Shown: piece after piece, positions 43,877 to 55,000 of the stretch
Layout: every line of letters starts with the position of its first letter
How positions within the stretch are numbered: the stretch's first letter is position 1
Assembly (NCBI GenBank): GCA_026874595.1
Contig: CM049316.1
Coordinates: 13,196,839-13,260,838 of the forward strand
Direction: 5' to 3'
DNA from: Sipunculus nudus
Taxonomy: Eukaryota > Annelida > Sipuncula > Golfingiida > Sipunculidae
Length of the DNA stretch: 64,000 nt
Notes under the pieces: generated by a model
Database searches by the model: none
The model's input: only the letters and a program-made list of their open reading frames with translations
Told to the model about the DNA's origin: nothing
Translations under genes and position numbers: made by a program

Positions 43877-44496
43877 GTCCGTTCCTGTACCCCTGTCCAC
43901 CTGATTTTTCGCGATTATCTCTACATAAGACAAACTTGGCAAACAAAATTTGCATCAATGGCATAAAGAGGCAAAAGCGTAATTTTTGGTACCTTACCTA
44001 CTCACGATATAAATATTATTTACTTTACGGTCTGGTTTACATGTCTTAAATATATCCGTGGTTCATGGCGTCCCTAATATGCGGCCATTTGTTTATCCTC
44101 CTTGGATATTGATATAAAGTAAAGTGACGTAACAGTGAAGCGCGTGCACGAGGAGAATACAAGTCTCACTGTGAACAGGGGTCGGCAGCTCTTGATTATT
44201 GGTTCCGTGAATGTTGATACCTCTTTAGTACGTCACGTCTATTATGACGTCATCACTATCCCCTGATATGCCCATTTAACAGATTAGTGGCACGATGTCG
44301 CTAAAGAATAGACTAGTTACTCATATTATGGTTTTAAATTGTTAACAGGAAAATTACACAAGGTAGGCTATTTCTTCCATAATAGTTAATTACGCTTTTT
44401 CCTCTTTCTTTCCCAAGGTCAAACAGTTTTGGCGTTCTTTGATTCACAAATAAATAATCGCGAAAAAAACAGGTGGACAGGGGTACTGGAACGGAC
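43877..44496. mobile_element. MITE, 620 bp, nested in the Tigger remnant
   Basis: Inverted ends GTCCGTTCCNGTACCCCTGT, then CCACCTG and TTTTTCGCGATTAT, are bounded by TATA on both sides (43873-43876 and 44497-44500), which suits a TA or TATA target duplication. No transposase is present. Confidence 0.85.
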
Positions 44497-44552
44497 TATA
44501 TAAGCCATAATACAAGTCAATGGGCATTGTATAAATTGTACAGTCTACACTC

Positions 44553-44800
44553 GTCCAAAATATTTATCCAGGGTTGACTGTGTCTTCAACTTGACAGTTT
44601 CTTTCAGTGCTTCTATTTGCAGCTTTTCCTTAAGTTGGCTCATGCACTGCCATAAATCAGGACAGGACTCCTAGCAAAAGACTTCCAGTTTATCAGCCCA
44701 TATCAAGGCTTCCTTGAAGGTGGCAGATGGGACGGGTGGTTTGCTGTCATATGCTGAGACAAAAACTTGTTGCAAAACGTCATTTGCAATGCTCTGGCTT
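44553..44800 (-). pseudogene. Tigger/pogo transposase C-terminal remnant
   Basis: The minus-strand translation gives PSATFKEALIWADKLEVF, an in-frame TAG at 44675-44677, then MSQLKEKLQIEALK and the end QSTLDKYF. This tail (acidic helical segment, then Q(S/T)TLDKYF) is typical of Tigger/pogo DDE transposases (family knowledge). The catalytic domain was not recognised upstream. Broken and surely inactive. Confidence 0.75.
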
Positions 44801-46791
44801 ATCTGACTTGCTGCCAGATACCTTATTGAAGGTTTTATTTTGGCGGGCCCCCATATATTATAAACTTGTTGATATCAACAAAACAAGCATGTGTGAAGTG
44901 ATATCCACGTTTTCTCGCCTGTTTCTATAAAAGCTCCGAGGGATTACCTTTAGTTTATAACGGTCAGATAGGTGGTTGGGCCCCATTAAGAGATGACTGA
45001 ATTATTGTTATAATAATTATTATTGATTTGGTCAGATATCCATGGCGTCTGAGAACTACGGGGCATTTTTCCTGGAGAAAAATATTTTTCGACATAAAAT
45101 ATATGGTGCTCTGCAGTCTCAGATTCTAATTTCAGCGGATTACAGACAAATACTTATTAAACGGGGTACACGGTTAGGCGAGTGATTTCATTCACTAAAC
45201 CCTGCATTGATCCCCGGCTGGGTGACAGACAAAACTGGATATAATTTTACATATTCATTACATAAAGGAAGTATAACAATTAGACTAGTTATTTACCTAT
45301 GCTTTCGGAATATTTACTGTTACTTTCGTTATATTCACCATACCGAACTCTCTTATCTCATCCCGGCGTGACACAAACAAATTTCACTCTGTGACGTCAT
45401 AAGACTAACGTCATACACAAAAAAACAACATACAACCATAAGTCATAATATAAATACAGGTTTAATGTGCATACGTCTACAATGTGTGATATCACGCGCA
45501 TGTGTGTTTATAATAAGCACATCGTTATCCCGTGGTTCACAATGTGCAAGGCCTAATCAACCATTCAACAGTCGTGTACAGAATACAAACGGTTATAGAA
45601 ATAACGGATCTTTTCAAGTTAACATAAATATATGAACTCGCGTCTTGTTTAAAACCCAACTTCAACGTTATTTCGTTTCAATCTCAAGTTCAGACCACGA
45701 AACCACTTACGGTTACAACATAACACTGGATCTAGGGAGGGTGCAACAGCGTAGTTACTTGCTATAATGTATGATTACCTGACACGCCCAGTTACTGTTA
45801 TAGACGCCATAGCCTATAGACTCGTTACTAATATGAAGCTTTTAGTTCAGTCGACTTGCAAGCACGGGTTATCATAGGCCACTGCACCATGCTATGAGTA
45901 ATACATGAAGCTAATAACAAGAATGTACAAAAAATATATTTATAATCTCTAATACCACTGAATATATCAACGAATCGTCCATGGAATGAAAAATTAACGG
46001 TTTATAAAAATAGGGCCGGTTTGCCGACCAAATTTATTAACTATCAGTGGGTCAAAACAACATTTCTGAATATCACTCAACTACGCTGTTGGAACATTTG
46101 AAATATATCACAATTGTTAATATTAGATTAACTCAACAAAACTTCAATATCTGTTGCTTTTCTATTCATAAAATTGATAATTTCCGGCCTTCTTAATTGA
46201 AATGAACACCGGTCGGAGCACCTTTTTATTCAATGACAAAATTATATATACCGCAGTTAGACTTAATGAAGGCACAATGACTTAATAATAATAAAATACA
46301 TCCAATTTCCGTCAATTGAAATCCTAGTCAAATGTACGTTAACATAATAAATCACTTTTTATCAGTAGAAATGGCAATCAAAAAATGTCATACGCTATAA
46401 TTTTAAATAAAATTTGATACCTGGGAACACTTAAATAAATTTGTTTTCAATATATGGAATCCTATATAACACGTATAAAAATAACAATACAGCGTGTGAG
46501 CAGACACAAACATAACCAAATGGCTTATTTGTGTGCACTAAAGGGACTGGTATGAAGTGGGCACCTCTTTTCTCTGAGGGGACAAACTAAAGCAGGCATG
46601 GTATTAACTAGTCAGTTATACTTGGGGGAGACTTCTGTACAGATTTTGCTAAAACGCACGCACACACGCACAATATTAAAGTGAGTGTGTGTGTGGGCAA
46701 AAAGAAAGCGGGCTTATTTGCATCTAAAGTAACAAATAACTCATTCTTCCTTCAATTGAGCCTCCCAAGCGCAATGGGTGTATACCTGTCT

Positions 46792-46803
46792 GCCCTCTGG
46801 TGG
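46792..46803 (-). promoter_or_regulatory. Candidate CTCF site
   Basis: The minus strand reads CCACCAGAGGGC, a full match to the CTCF core CCASYAGRKGGC. It sits between the converging MARVEL and zinc-finger genes. A 12-base match can be chance, and binding is not shown by sequence. Confidence 0.4.
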
Positions 46804-47915
46804 CAGCATTATTTTTGCCCGATGCGCACAGGAAATCAATTGTGTTTGCGCAGCCTGTCAGACCTGAAGCCAAATGATCCCAGCATCACAGATATTGAGG
46901 AAAGATTTCTAGTTATTGGGCTCAGATTAAAGTCTTATCACATTTTTACAATGCACGTCAAATTGTTCGAGATATGATGAACTTGTACGAATTGCCATAA
47001 AAACCTTCAAATCCTTGTATAAAAACACATACATGCGAAAGTGTGTGTATATATATACACATACATAATCTTATCATCAATGGCAACGTGAACATTCAAC
47101 ACGCCTTTTTGACCTCCAAAATGAAGGTCCCGGTTTAGCTTTATTACTGTAGGTTCTGAAGCAATTAAATCCTTCTCAAATACACACCATGCCAAAGCAA
47201 GACGTCAAACTGTATATAACGTCTATATAGTATATCTATGTCCAGGTATTTTGTGAATGTCATAAGTGAGAGTTTGATTAAATACAAATCGAAAGAAAAC
47301 CGATCAACTGATTTACAGTACATAGGTAATACATGTGATATTCTAATGAATGAAACATTATATAAAACATTCTGCTAAATTTCCTACATTATTATGCAGC
47401 TGACTAATCTGTTATTTATATATCAAGCTTTTTATCCACATTTTGTTTTTTATATTTTCAAGCTATATAATGGTGTTGTGCATGCATGTCTTGACCCTGC
47501 TATGGTGGGTATATATTTATATGTAATGATATGTTAATACCATGAGGTCCACGGCATGAGGAAACGTGGTATGTCCAGGTAAATATACATGATCATCATA
47601 AATATTACATCAATGAGCTATATGTAATAAAGTGCAAGCATTTACACCAGTATGTGTATTGGTGCTTTTGAGCTGATCCACAATACATGTACCGGTATTC
47701 CTAATATGTTACTAACAAGTTCATCATATTTTTATTAAATACACGACCACATTTTATCAACCATATTGTCATAATTTTTGCAACTGAATACCTGAGCTCT
47801 GACAACCTATTGACTGGGCAGCGATATGAACAGAGCATCTTAGAACGGGGTTGGATTTGGTTGAGACATACTTCTTCAGTGTATAAAATGTCATTTCTTC
47901 ACTAACCATAGCCTT

Positions 47916-47918
<3 letters not shown>

Positions 47919-47998
<80 letters not shown>
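47919..47998. repeat. (TA)n microsatellite, about 39 units
   Basis: Uninterrupted AT alternation in the [18 protein letters not shown]. Confidence 0.97.
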
Positions 47999-47999
<1 letters not shown>

Positions 48000-50900
48000 C
48001 TCTTGACACAAGCACTTGTAAAATCATCCCGTCACTAACAAATTAAACGTTTTTGCCCAATTTTAGGTTCATAAATAACTGAGAAAACATGTCCCTGGGC
48101 AGTTTTTGCATGTAACTGAAAATTTTGCTTGCCCCGTTTCTCTAATGTTTCTCCTTGCCCTCGACTGGTCCTATCTAAATGTTTCATTTAATCACTGGCT
48201 TTGCCCAGTGTACACACACTGGACCTCTCTATCTTCATAGGGAATAAGTGATGTCATGTATTCTCTCAAGGCTCTTGGCGTTGGCTTTTATACCAGCTTG
48301 CTCTTGACTATAATTATGGCAATACTAATTCATTTTAGGATGCTCCCAGACCTGTTAAATGATCCACATTTTACTAACCTTCCTTCCTTGGGATGTTTTC
48401 TAGCATCCTCTTCACAGAGAGAAACATTCATTACAGGTAAATCAAATACAATATTTACAGAGCAACTAAAATCAAATATCAGAATACCATTTACTGTGCT
48501 CTATACGATACTGGTTCTTTTCTTCCTTGACACACCCATTCACTCATATTAGATATTAGACATCTATAGTTGCTCAATATTTACAGAACACGCCTAAAAT
48601 CAAATATCAAAATGCTATTTACAATACTACACACGATACTTGTATTACATGTCACAAGGCCATACACTCACATTTGTCATTTCCTTGGTCAAAGGAATTT
48701 TCAGTCTAGTTATCCACTCAATTTCAATGAACCTATGGTACACAGAATTCTGTTGCATAGTCAGGGCATTTATACACGAGTATCCTGATATATGTATATA
48801 CAATATAAGTGTGTGCATGTGTGAAAGGGTGCAGTGAGTAGGCATGAAAAAAAGGTAAAGTAAATTGCTTTGATACCTATTTTGCATACAATTCTGAATG
48901 TTATTATCTTCATGTCATAAGTACTTTCAAATACTTTCAAAGTTGGACACATTGACTGGAACATGAATATACAGGTGTGTTTCTGTGTGTGCATATATAT
49001 GCACGAAAAATTGCTCATTTCTTTGTAACTGTGGAGTTTCCAAGCGTCTCTCAGTGGATATGTGTATATGTGCATATGCATGAAAACAACCACACGAGAC
49101 ATTATGGTCTGTATGAATTCAGGGATTCGGGGTAAAATACAGTCACTTCACTGTCTGTGTGGTCTTTGTTGAAGACCTGCTGGATCCACTGTACCAATAT
49201 ATGTCTTCCCCTTCACCCATATATGCATATACATGCACATGGAAACGCAGCTATTTTTTTCACACATATACGCACATACACATTTACAAACACATGGCAA
49301 CAGTTTGACATATAAAATATTTTCAAGAGACTGACTGTCCATATTCACATATTGTAACAATAATTAATGGTACTTATCCATGGTTATATAAGCATATGAT
49401 AAATACTAAATACACTTAAGACAATGAGAGATACCATTAAAGCCTTCATTAGTCAGTGGATAACACATATAAAGGCCTCAATTGCATGGAAATTATCATA
49501 ATTCTGCTAATATTAACACAACTGATAATAACAAAGTTATGTGAAAGCATTCAAGGCACTCTTAATGTAATAGTTTAAATACATGTCCTTGTGCACTGAA
49601 AATGCAAGTCATACCTTTTAATGTGATGAATATGCATTTATGAATATATAAGTATGAATGTTTTTTTATGAAAAATGCATACATCACTTGCACTTTTGCT
49701 GTAATGATTACAAGGCACATAGCTAGTGTTGCAACAACTAGACATTTTTTTATATTTGAGCATGATTCAAATTTAAATCTAATTAAAATTTCAAATCCAT
49801 CACACTGTACCTGCATAGATCATTTTAAAAGCCTAGTGGAAAATATATACTGTTACATTACATTCTGCATTTCTTTTTCAAAAACGTGGCCAGTAGAGTG
49901 AAGGAAAAATTATTTCTCTGAATTCTTTTCACTATCTTGCTGAGCACAAACAAACACACTGCTGAATGATGTGAATACCTGTAAACATCAGAAATACCAG
50001 GTGTTTTTACAGAGTGCTAACTAGAACATTAAGATAATACAGTAATCTTTGAGTAATATTTTCCCTATAACAAGCAGTGAGCCCCATCCATAATCCTCAG
50101 CCTTCAGCTATCTACAATAGCTTGCTATATGACTATCCTTCAAAAGTGACAAATCTATTTGGTCCTTGCAGATGTTACATCTTCCTTGTCTATCAAGAAC
50201 TCTCCACACCAACACTTGGTGGACCTTAACGGTGGACCTTTACTGAACATCATACAAAAGGAAGCATGATTATATATGAATAGTGCTGGTTGTATATCAT
50301 CAAACATCTCTAACCTCCCTGTACCTTATATCCTTTCACTGTGCTCTGTAATCATATCATGATAATATACATAATAAGTGTCCTCTTTTATCTGATCTCA
50401 TATGCTGCTGGGTCTTCTGTTCGTATTCTTCTGAGTCTGTGAACAAATAGGGCATGGGTCAAACATTTCTTCATTATTAGACAGTCATTATGACAACTTT
50501 TTAAGCATCCTATTAATAAACCCAACTGTCAGTTAGGCAACTATTAATGTTATATCACCCAAATCACTGAAACCAGCCATCTTACTGGTTCGTGCAAAGT
50601 TAAAATCTTCCTTTTATTTAATTTATGGAATTTCCAATTTCATGGTTCCAATGAAGTGTTAGAATATGAATGTGTCGAGAAGGTCATATTTTAAAGGTAG
50701 AGCATAACAAGTAGTGAAAAATATTATTACTAATTTACTGAAATATGAAAGTTTATAAAGACAAGGTTGTTTGCCGAAATTTATTATGGTTTCAATTCTT
50801 AAGTAGTTAAATATGTGAAAACTGGTAATCCTTGAAAATAGGTCATATCAAACACAATAGCCACTCTGGATCTGCAGTGGAACCTTTGGAACTGACCAAC

Positions 50901-51269
50901 AAACACAATATGGATACAACTAACTCGCCATGGAAAAAAAATTGGCCATCTCTCAGGGCACATCCTCAGGAACAAACATTTACCCAGGAAGAAAATGCAG
51001 GAATACTCAATCTGACCTTTCAGGCACAGTTTTATGTCACAGGGTCCTATTAATATTCAGAAGAGTCAACAGCCAATGAACTTAAAGGTTGGGCTACCGA
51101 TGGTCCAGTGTGAAAAGGAGACCTAGGTGGCAAAAGAGATTATTGGCACTGATTAAATTTTTTTTTACTTTTTACCTATTCTAAAGTGCAATGGTTTGTG
51201 TCACTCAGGGATAATGCAATACATATCAAGCAACTGCTCACTTGACAACGTGCACACACCATTTTTTTA

Positions 51270-51809
51270 CAGGGAACTCCCGCATGACGACCATCCTGTT
51301 ATCACGACCACCTCGCTATAAGATTAGCATTTAACATACTGATCAAAAAAGGAGTTGGGCAAACATAACTGACACCACACACATGCCTTCAGGACAGTCA
51401 AGTAAAACGGTGACAAATCACATTTCAATGATCAAGCAGGAACCATATGAATAACACTTCATTCTGTTCTCACTCTGTCTTTGACATCAGACCATCTTCG
51501 TGTTAAGACCAATACTGGGAGAATGACTACAATGCCAACTCGTAAAAACCTAAAGAGCTTAGCCTCAAGGAGAAGATAGAACTCATCAAGACCTCCGAGA
51601 CTCGGTACAAGTCAAAGAAAAGTAGCAACTCAGTATGGGATTTTAAATTAATAGGGAAAAAACAATGTAACATTTACTTGAAATACCCTTATTATCGCCT
51701 GGGTTATTATTGGCAGACTAATGTACAAGAATCCAGCTAACACGACCACCCTGCTAACACAACCACTTTGCCTGGTCCCGCAGGTGGTTGCGTTAGCGGG
51801 GTTTTACTG
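51270..51809. mobile_element. Tigger/pogo deletion derivative, 540 bp, with HTH remnant
   Basis: Ends CAGGGAACTCCCGC (left) and GCGGGGTTTTACTG (right) are flanked by TA on both sides (51268-51269 and 51810-51811). Inside, plus strand 51557-51650 translates as KELSLKEKIELIKTSE, and after a frame change SQRKVATQYG, the start of the CENP-B-type helix-turn-helix of pogo transposases. It then breaks off into the right terminal region shared with 43611-43762. It is an internally deleted, non-autonomous copy. Confidence 0.8.
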
Positions 51810-51812
51810 TAC

Positions 51813-51818
51813 TTTATT
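51813..51818 (-). promoter_or_regulatory. Candidate poly(A) signal of the zinc-finger gene
   Basis: AATAAA on the minus strand, about 205 bases after the TGA at 52023-52025 and two bases outside the Tigger derivative. Cleavage 10-30 bases further would fall inside the transposon end. Confidence 0.55.
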
Positions 51819-52022
51819 TATTGAATTACCAGAAGGAATTTAAAAAATTTAAAATGGGGAATTTACACATAAAATTTTCTTTAAGAAGCCCTAACTTCTG
51901 GCCTATAGCCTTATACTGTATGAAAAGTCAAATCAGCCATGGGAGGATACAATCTTGAGAGCATACAGCTTCACAATTCTCAGAATATAGAGTATAAATT
52001 AAGGTGTTTATGCACTCACCCT

Positions 52023-55000
52023 TCAAACCCTGTTGCCAATCAAGTGCTGCATTTCATGCTGTACCAGCTTCTCTGATGCCTGGAAAGGCCTGTCACAGTA
52101 CTGACACACCCACACAGTACCCTTGGTCTGACTGCTTTCATTGTTGTTCCGCTCTTCATCAGTGCTGACTACTTGACCATCTGAAATGTGAGAAAACAGT
52201 CTACATTACCACATGCACACCAATCAAATCATTCCCAAAAGCAAAACAAATACATCATTAACAAAAGCAAACCAAATACATTGTTACCAAAAGCAAACCA
52301 AAGACAACATTGTTTTACAGGCATATGAAATCAAGAATTATTACATGCAAACAAAGACAAGTGACCCATGGGTCATGACGCTCAGCTGCCAAGCATGACC
52401 TGTGACATCATGGACTGAGATTCACAACTTCCAGTCAAATTTTGAAGAACCAATTTGCCAATTTGTTGAAAATTTTCTTTGACAACAGAAATATATATCA
52501 CCTATGTCTGGTTAAAACACAGTGAATTGATGGTCTGAGGAAAATGCATGATTGTTAAGCTATCAGGAACTATTCCAACAGCTTGCTTGAAACCTGTCAG
52601 TCTCAAAGGAACACCACAGAGGGAAAATATAAGATCAAAATATATAGCAAAAATCAAGGAAATACATGCAAGAATTATTGAGAAACAGGTGCTTCTGTAT
52701 GAATTTTTATTCAATACAAGCCAACTGTACTGCACTTTTATAAATGATGGTAATATTTATTCAGAAATATTTGACCCAATCCTTTACAAGATTACATAAA
52801 TATACATCCAACTGCATTCACTTTAACTGTTCTTGAGATAATATGATCAAAAGGAATTAAAAGATGGTTGCCTGGTGGCCATATTGGACTTCTGACAAGT
52901 CTGAAATCAGACAATAAACATTCTCTAAATCGGATCAAACATCAAAGAAAAATTACTGAAACTGCACTGAAGAAAGAATTTCTAAGGTGGCTAACTGGCA
53001 GACATTATGGATTTCTGACAAGTATGACATTTGATATCCCACATTCTCCAATAAGAGACCAAACTTGGGCAAATTATCCAGTAATGAACGCCCAAAATAA
53101 TTCAAAAGGCATGTTCAGGCCCTCATATCAGATTTATAGATATGCAATTGTAAAAAGTGTAAGTCCAATATTTTTTATTATCACTCTGCTTTTCAATGGG
53201 GTCAGCAGGGTAGGTAAACTGCCAAACCTGAAAGAAAAGAAATGCAGAAAGCATGACTAAGAGTCTTGAAATAAAACAAAAAGCCATCCTAAATCAAGGT
53301 ACACATCCACATATTATGAGAACAAACACTTGCTTTTATATGTGGTGATATATATGAAAATATTCAGATATCTAGGAAACTAAGTTTATTGCTAGGATTC
53401 CATAAAATAAACTGCAAAATGTTCCCATCATCTTATAAACCTTAATACTATACTCTCATTGTCTTAATGCCTGGCTGAAGCATTCTGACAACAGTGTTTT
53501 TTTTATGAAGTAACGAGGTACTTATCACTGCGCCTTATCACTTAATAGGCTGATACAAAAGGGAGTCATATGTCACCAGTGTCACTCACAATTACAGCCA
53601 CACAGGGAGATGTACCAGCTGGAGTGGGATGGTTATATATACAAGAAAAATAGAGATGGTCTATAAAATAAGTAATTGTGAACATCCCTGACCTATGACC
53701 TTGGCCTTTTGCCCATATATCAACTGGATTCTTTCTAAATGATGGGTAACTACTAACCACTTAAATCTGGTGTAATTACTTGGCAACCAATGGGTGAATA
53801 ACTTTGACCTGCAACCTTTAACCTGCTGACCCCAAAATCAATAAGTTATTTATTCAAGCAAAAAGACCCATAAATATGAAGTTTGAGTCAAACTGAGAGA
53901 TGCATAGATGTGGCATATGTGAAAGACTGAAGGTTTGGGTTGAACAGTTACACTTGAAATATGCTCACAAGCATTTAGAACAATTAAATATCGTGACCTT
54001 GACCTTTGACTTTTTGACCTCAACATCAATAGGCTTCTTCCCTTATTGGTAGGTAAGCCATATATGACAGATGGAAGGTACAGATTGAAAAGTTTGCCTG
54101 AAAATGACTCCACGCAAGAAGTGGGTGCTGTGAACTTGACCTTTGACCTCAAAATCAACAGGTCTTTTCCCCTGTTGGCAGAGAAGCGATATCAGTGCTG
54201 GAAGGTTTGGAATGAAAAGTCTAGCTTGAAATGTGTCCACAACCTTTTCAAAGAAGTGGATCCTGTGACCCTGACCTTTGACCTTGTGACCTCAAAATCT
54301 ATAGGATTCTTCTCCAACTTAGTAGGTGAGCTATATGTGAAAAATCAAAGAATTGGGATGAAAGGGTTGGCTTAAAATGCATCCACAGGCTTTACAAAGA
54401 AGAGGCTCCTGTGACCTTGACCTTTGGACCTAAAAAAAATTATGGTTCTTCCCCTGTTGGTAGGTGAGCTGTATGTGAAATATGGAAGGTTTGGGATGAA
54501 AATTTTGTCTCAAAGAGTTATTTCTGGGGGGTGCAAACACACCCCATAACTTCGAGAATATAAGTCGCAGTGACCTAATTTCAGGTTTGCAAGGAGATCT
54601 TTTTATAACCTCTAAGACTGCATAGGGTTCATGGCCCTAGCCCCTACGGTTACGATTTGTGCCCTGCTAACGGCCGGCCGGCCGGACGGACAGACGGAAG
54701 GACGACGGACAAAGACCCATCGCTATAGCCCAGCATGACTGAAGGTCAGCTGAGCTAAAAAATATTACCTGCATACTGAAGATAATTTTGTCAAAAGAAT
54801 ACCAGTAAAGTAAATTCAGCCTTATAGTTTAACACAATGTTTAGAACATAAAAAAAATAAAATAATGTCCATACAACAGCACTGAATCATGAATACAATA
54901 TGTTGTACCTTCATATTCTTAATTGAATATTTAATGAAACATTCTTATTATATATTTCTACTATCTATATTCATGACTGAATTGAAAGTTACCTTTTTCA

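Larger units (their letters stand above)
43611..44930 (-). mobile_element. Decayed Tigger/pogo element, 3' end with terminal repeat
   Basis: It starts TA then CAGTAAAACCCCGCTAACAC with GGTCGTGTTAGCGGGG subrepeats. A block of about 150 bases at this end is an inverted match of 51660-51809. A transposase C-terminal remnant lies inside on the minus strand, pointing to this end, and a later MITE is inserted between them. The other end was not found, so the right limit is approximate. Confidence 0.75.
44931..51269. other. Intergenic AT-rich sequence between converging genes
   Basis: No gene recognised. It contains a CTCF-core match at 46792-46803, a (TA)n tract at 47919-47998, a diverged 126-bp tandem duplication at about 48451-48690 (ATATTTACAGARCA, then AAAATCAAATATCA) and several GTGTGCATATATGCA-like stretches at 48790-49290. 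The short frames here, including the YIYIYI frame, have no support. Confidence 0.6.

Noticed and set aside
43611-51809. One 8.2-kb Tigger transposon between the inverted CAGTAAAACC ends
   Set aside because: The right end pairs better with a nearby left end at 51270 with its own TA duplications, and the transposase remnant near 51560 points outward, which does not fit one large element.
54961-54992. Treating 54961 as the main stop of the zinc-finger protein
   Set aside because: A good donor precedes it and a phase-matched exon with a full finger exists at 52023-52180; the ten extra codons look intronic.
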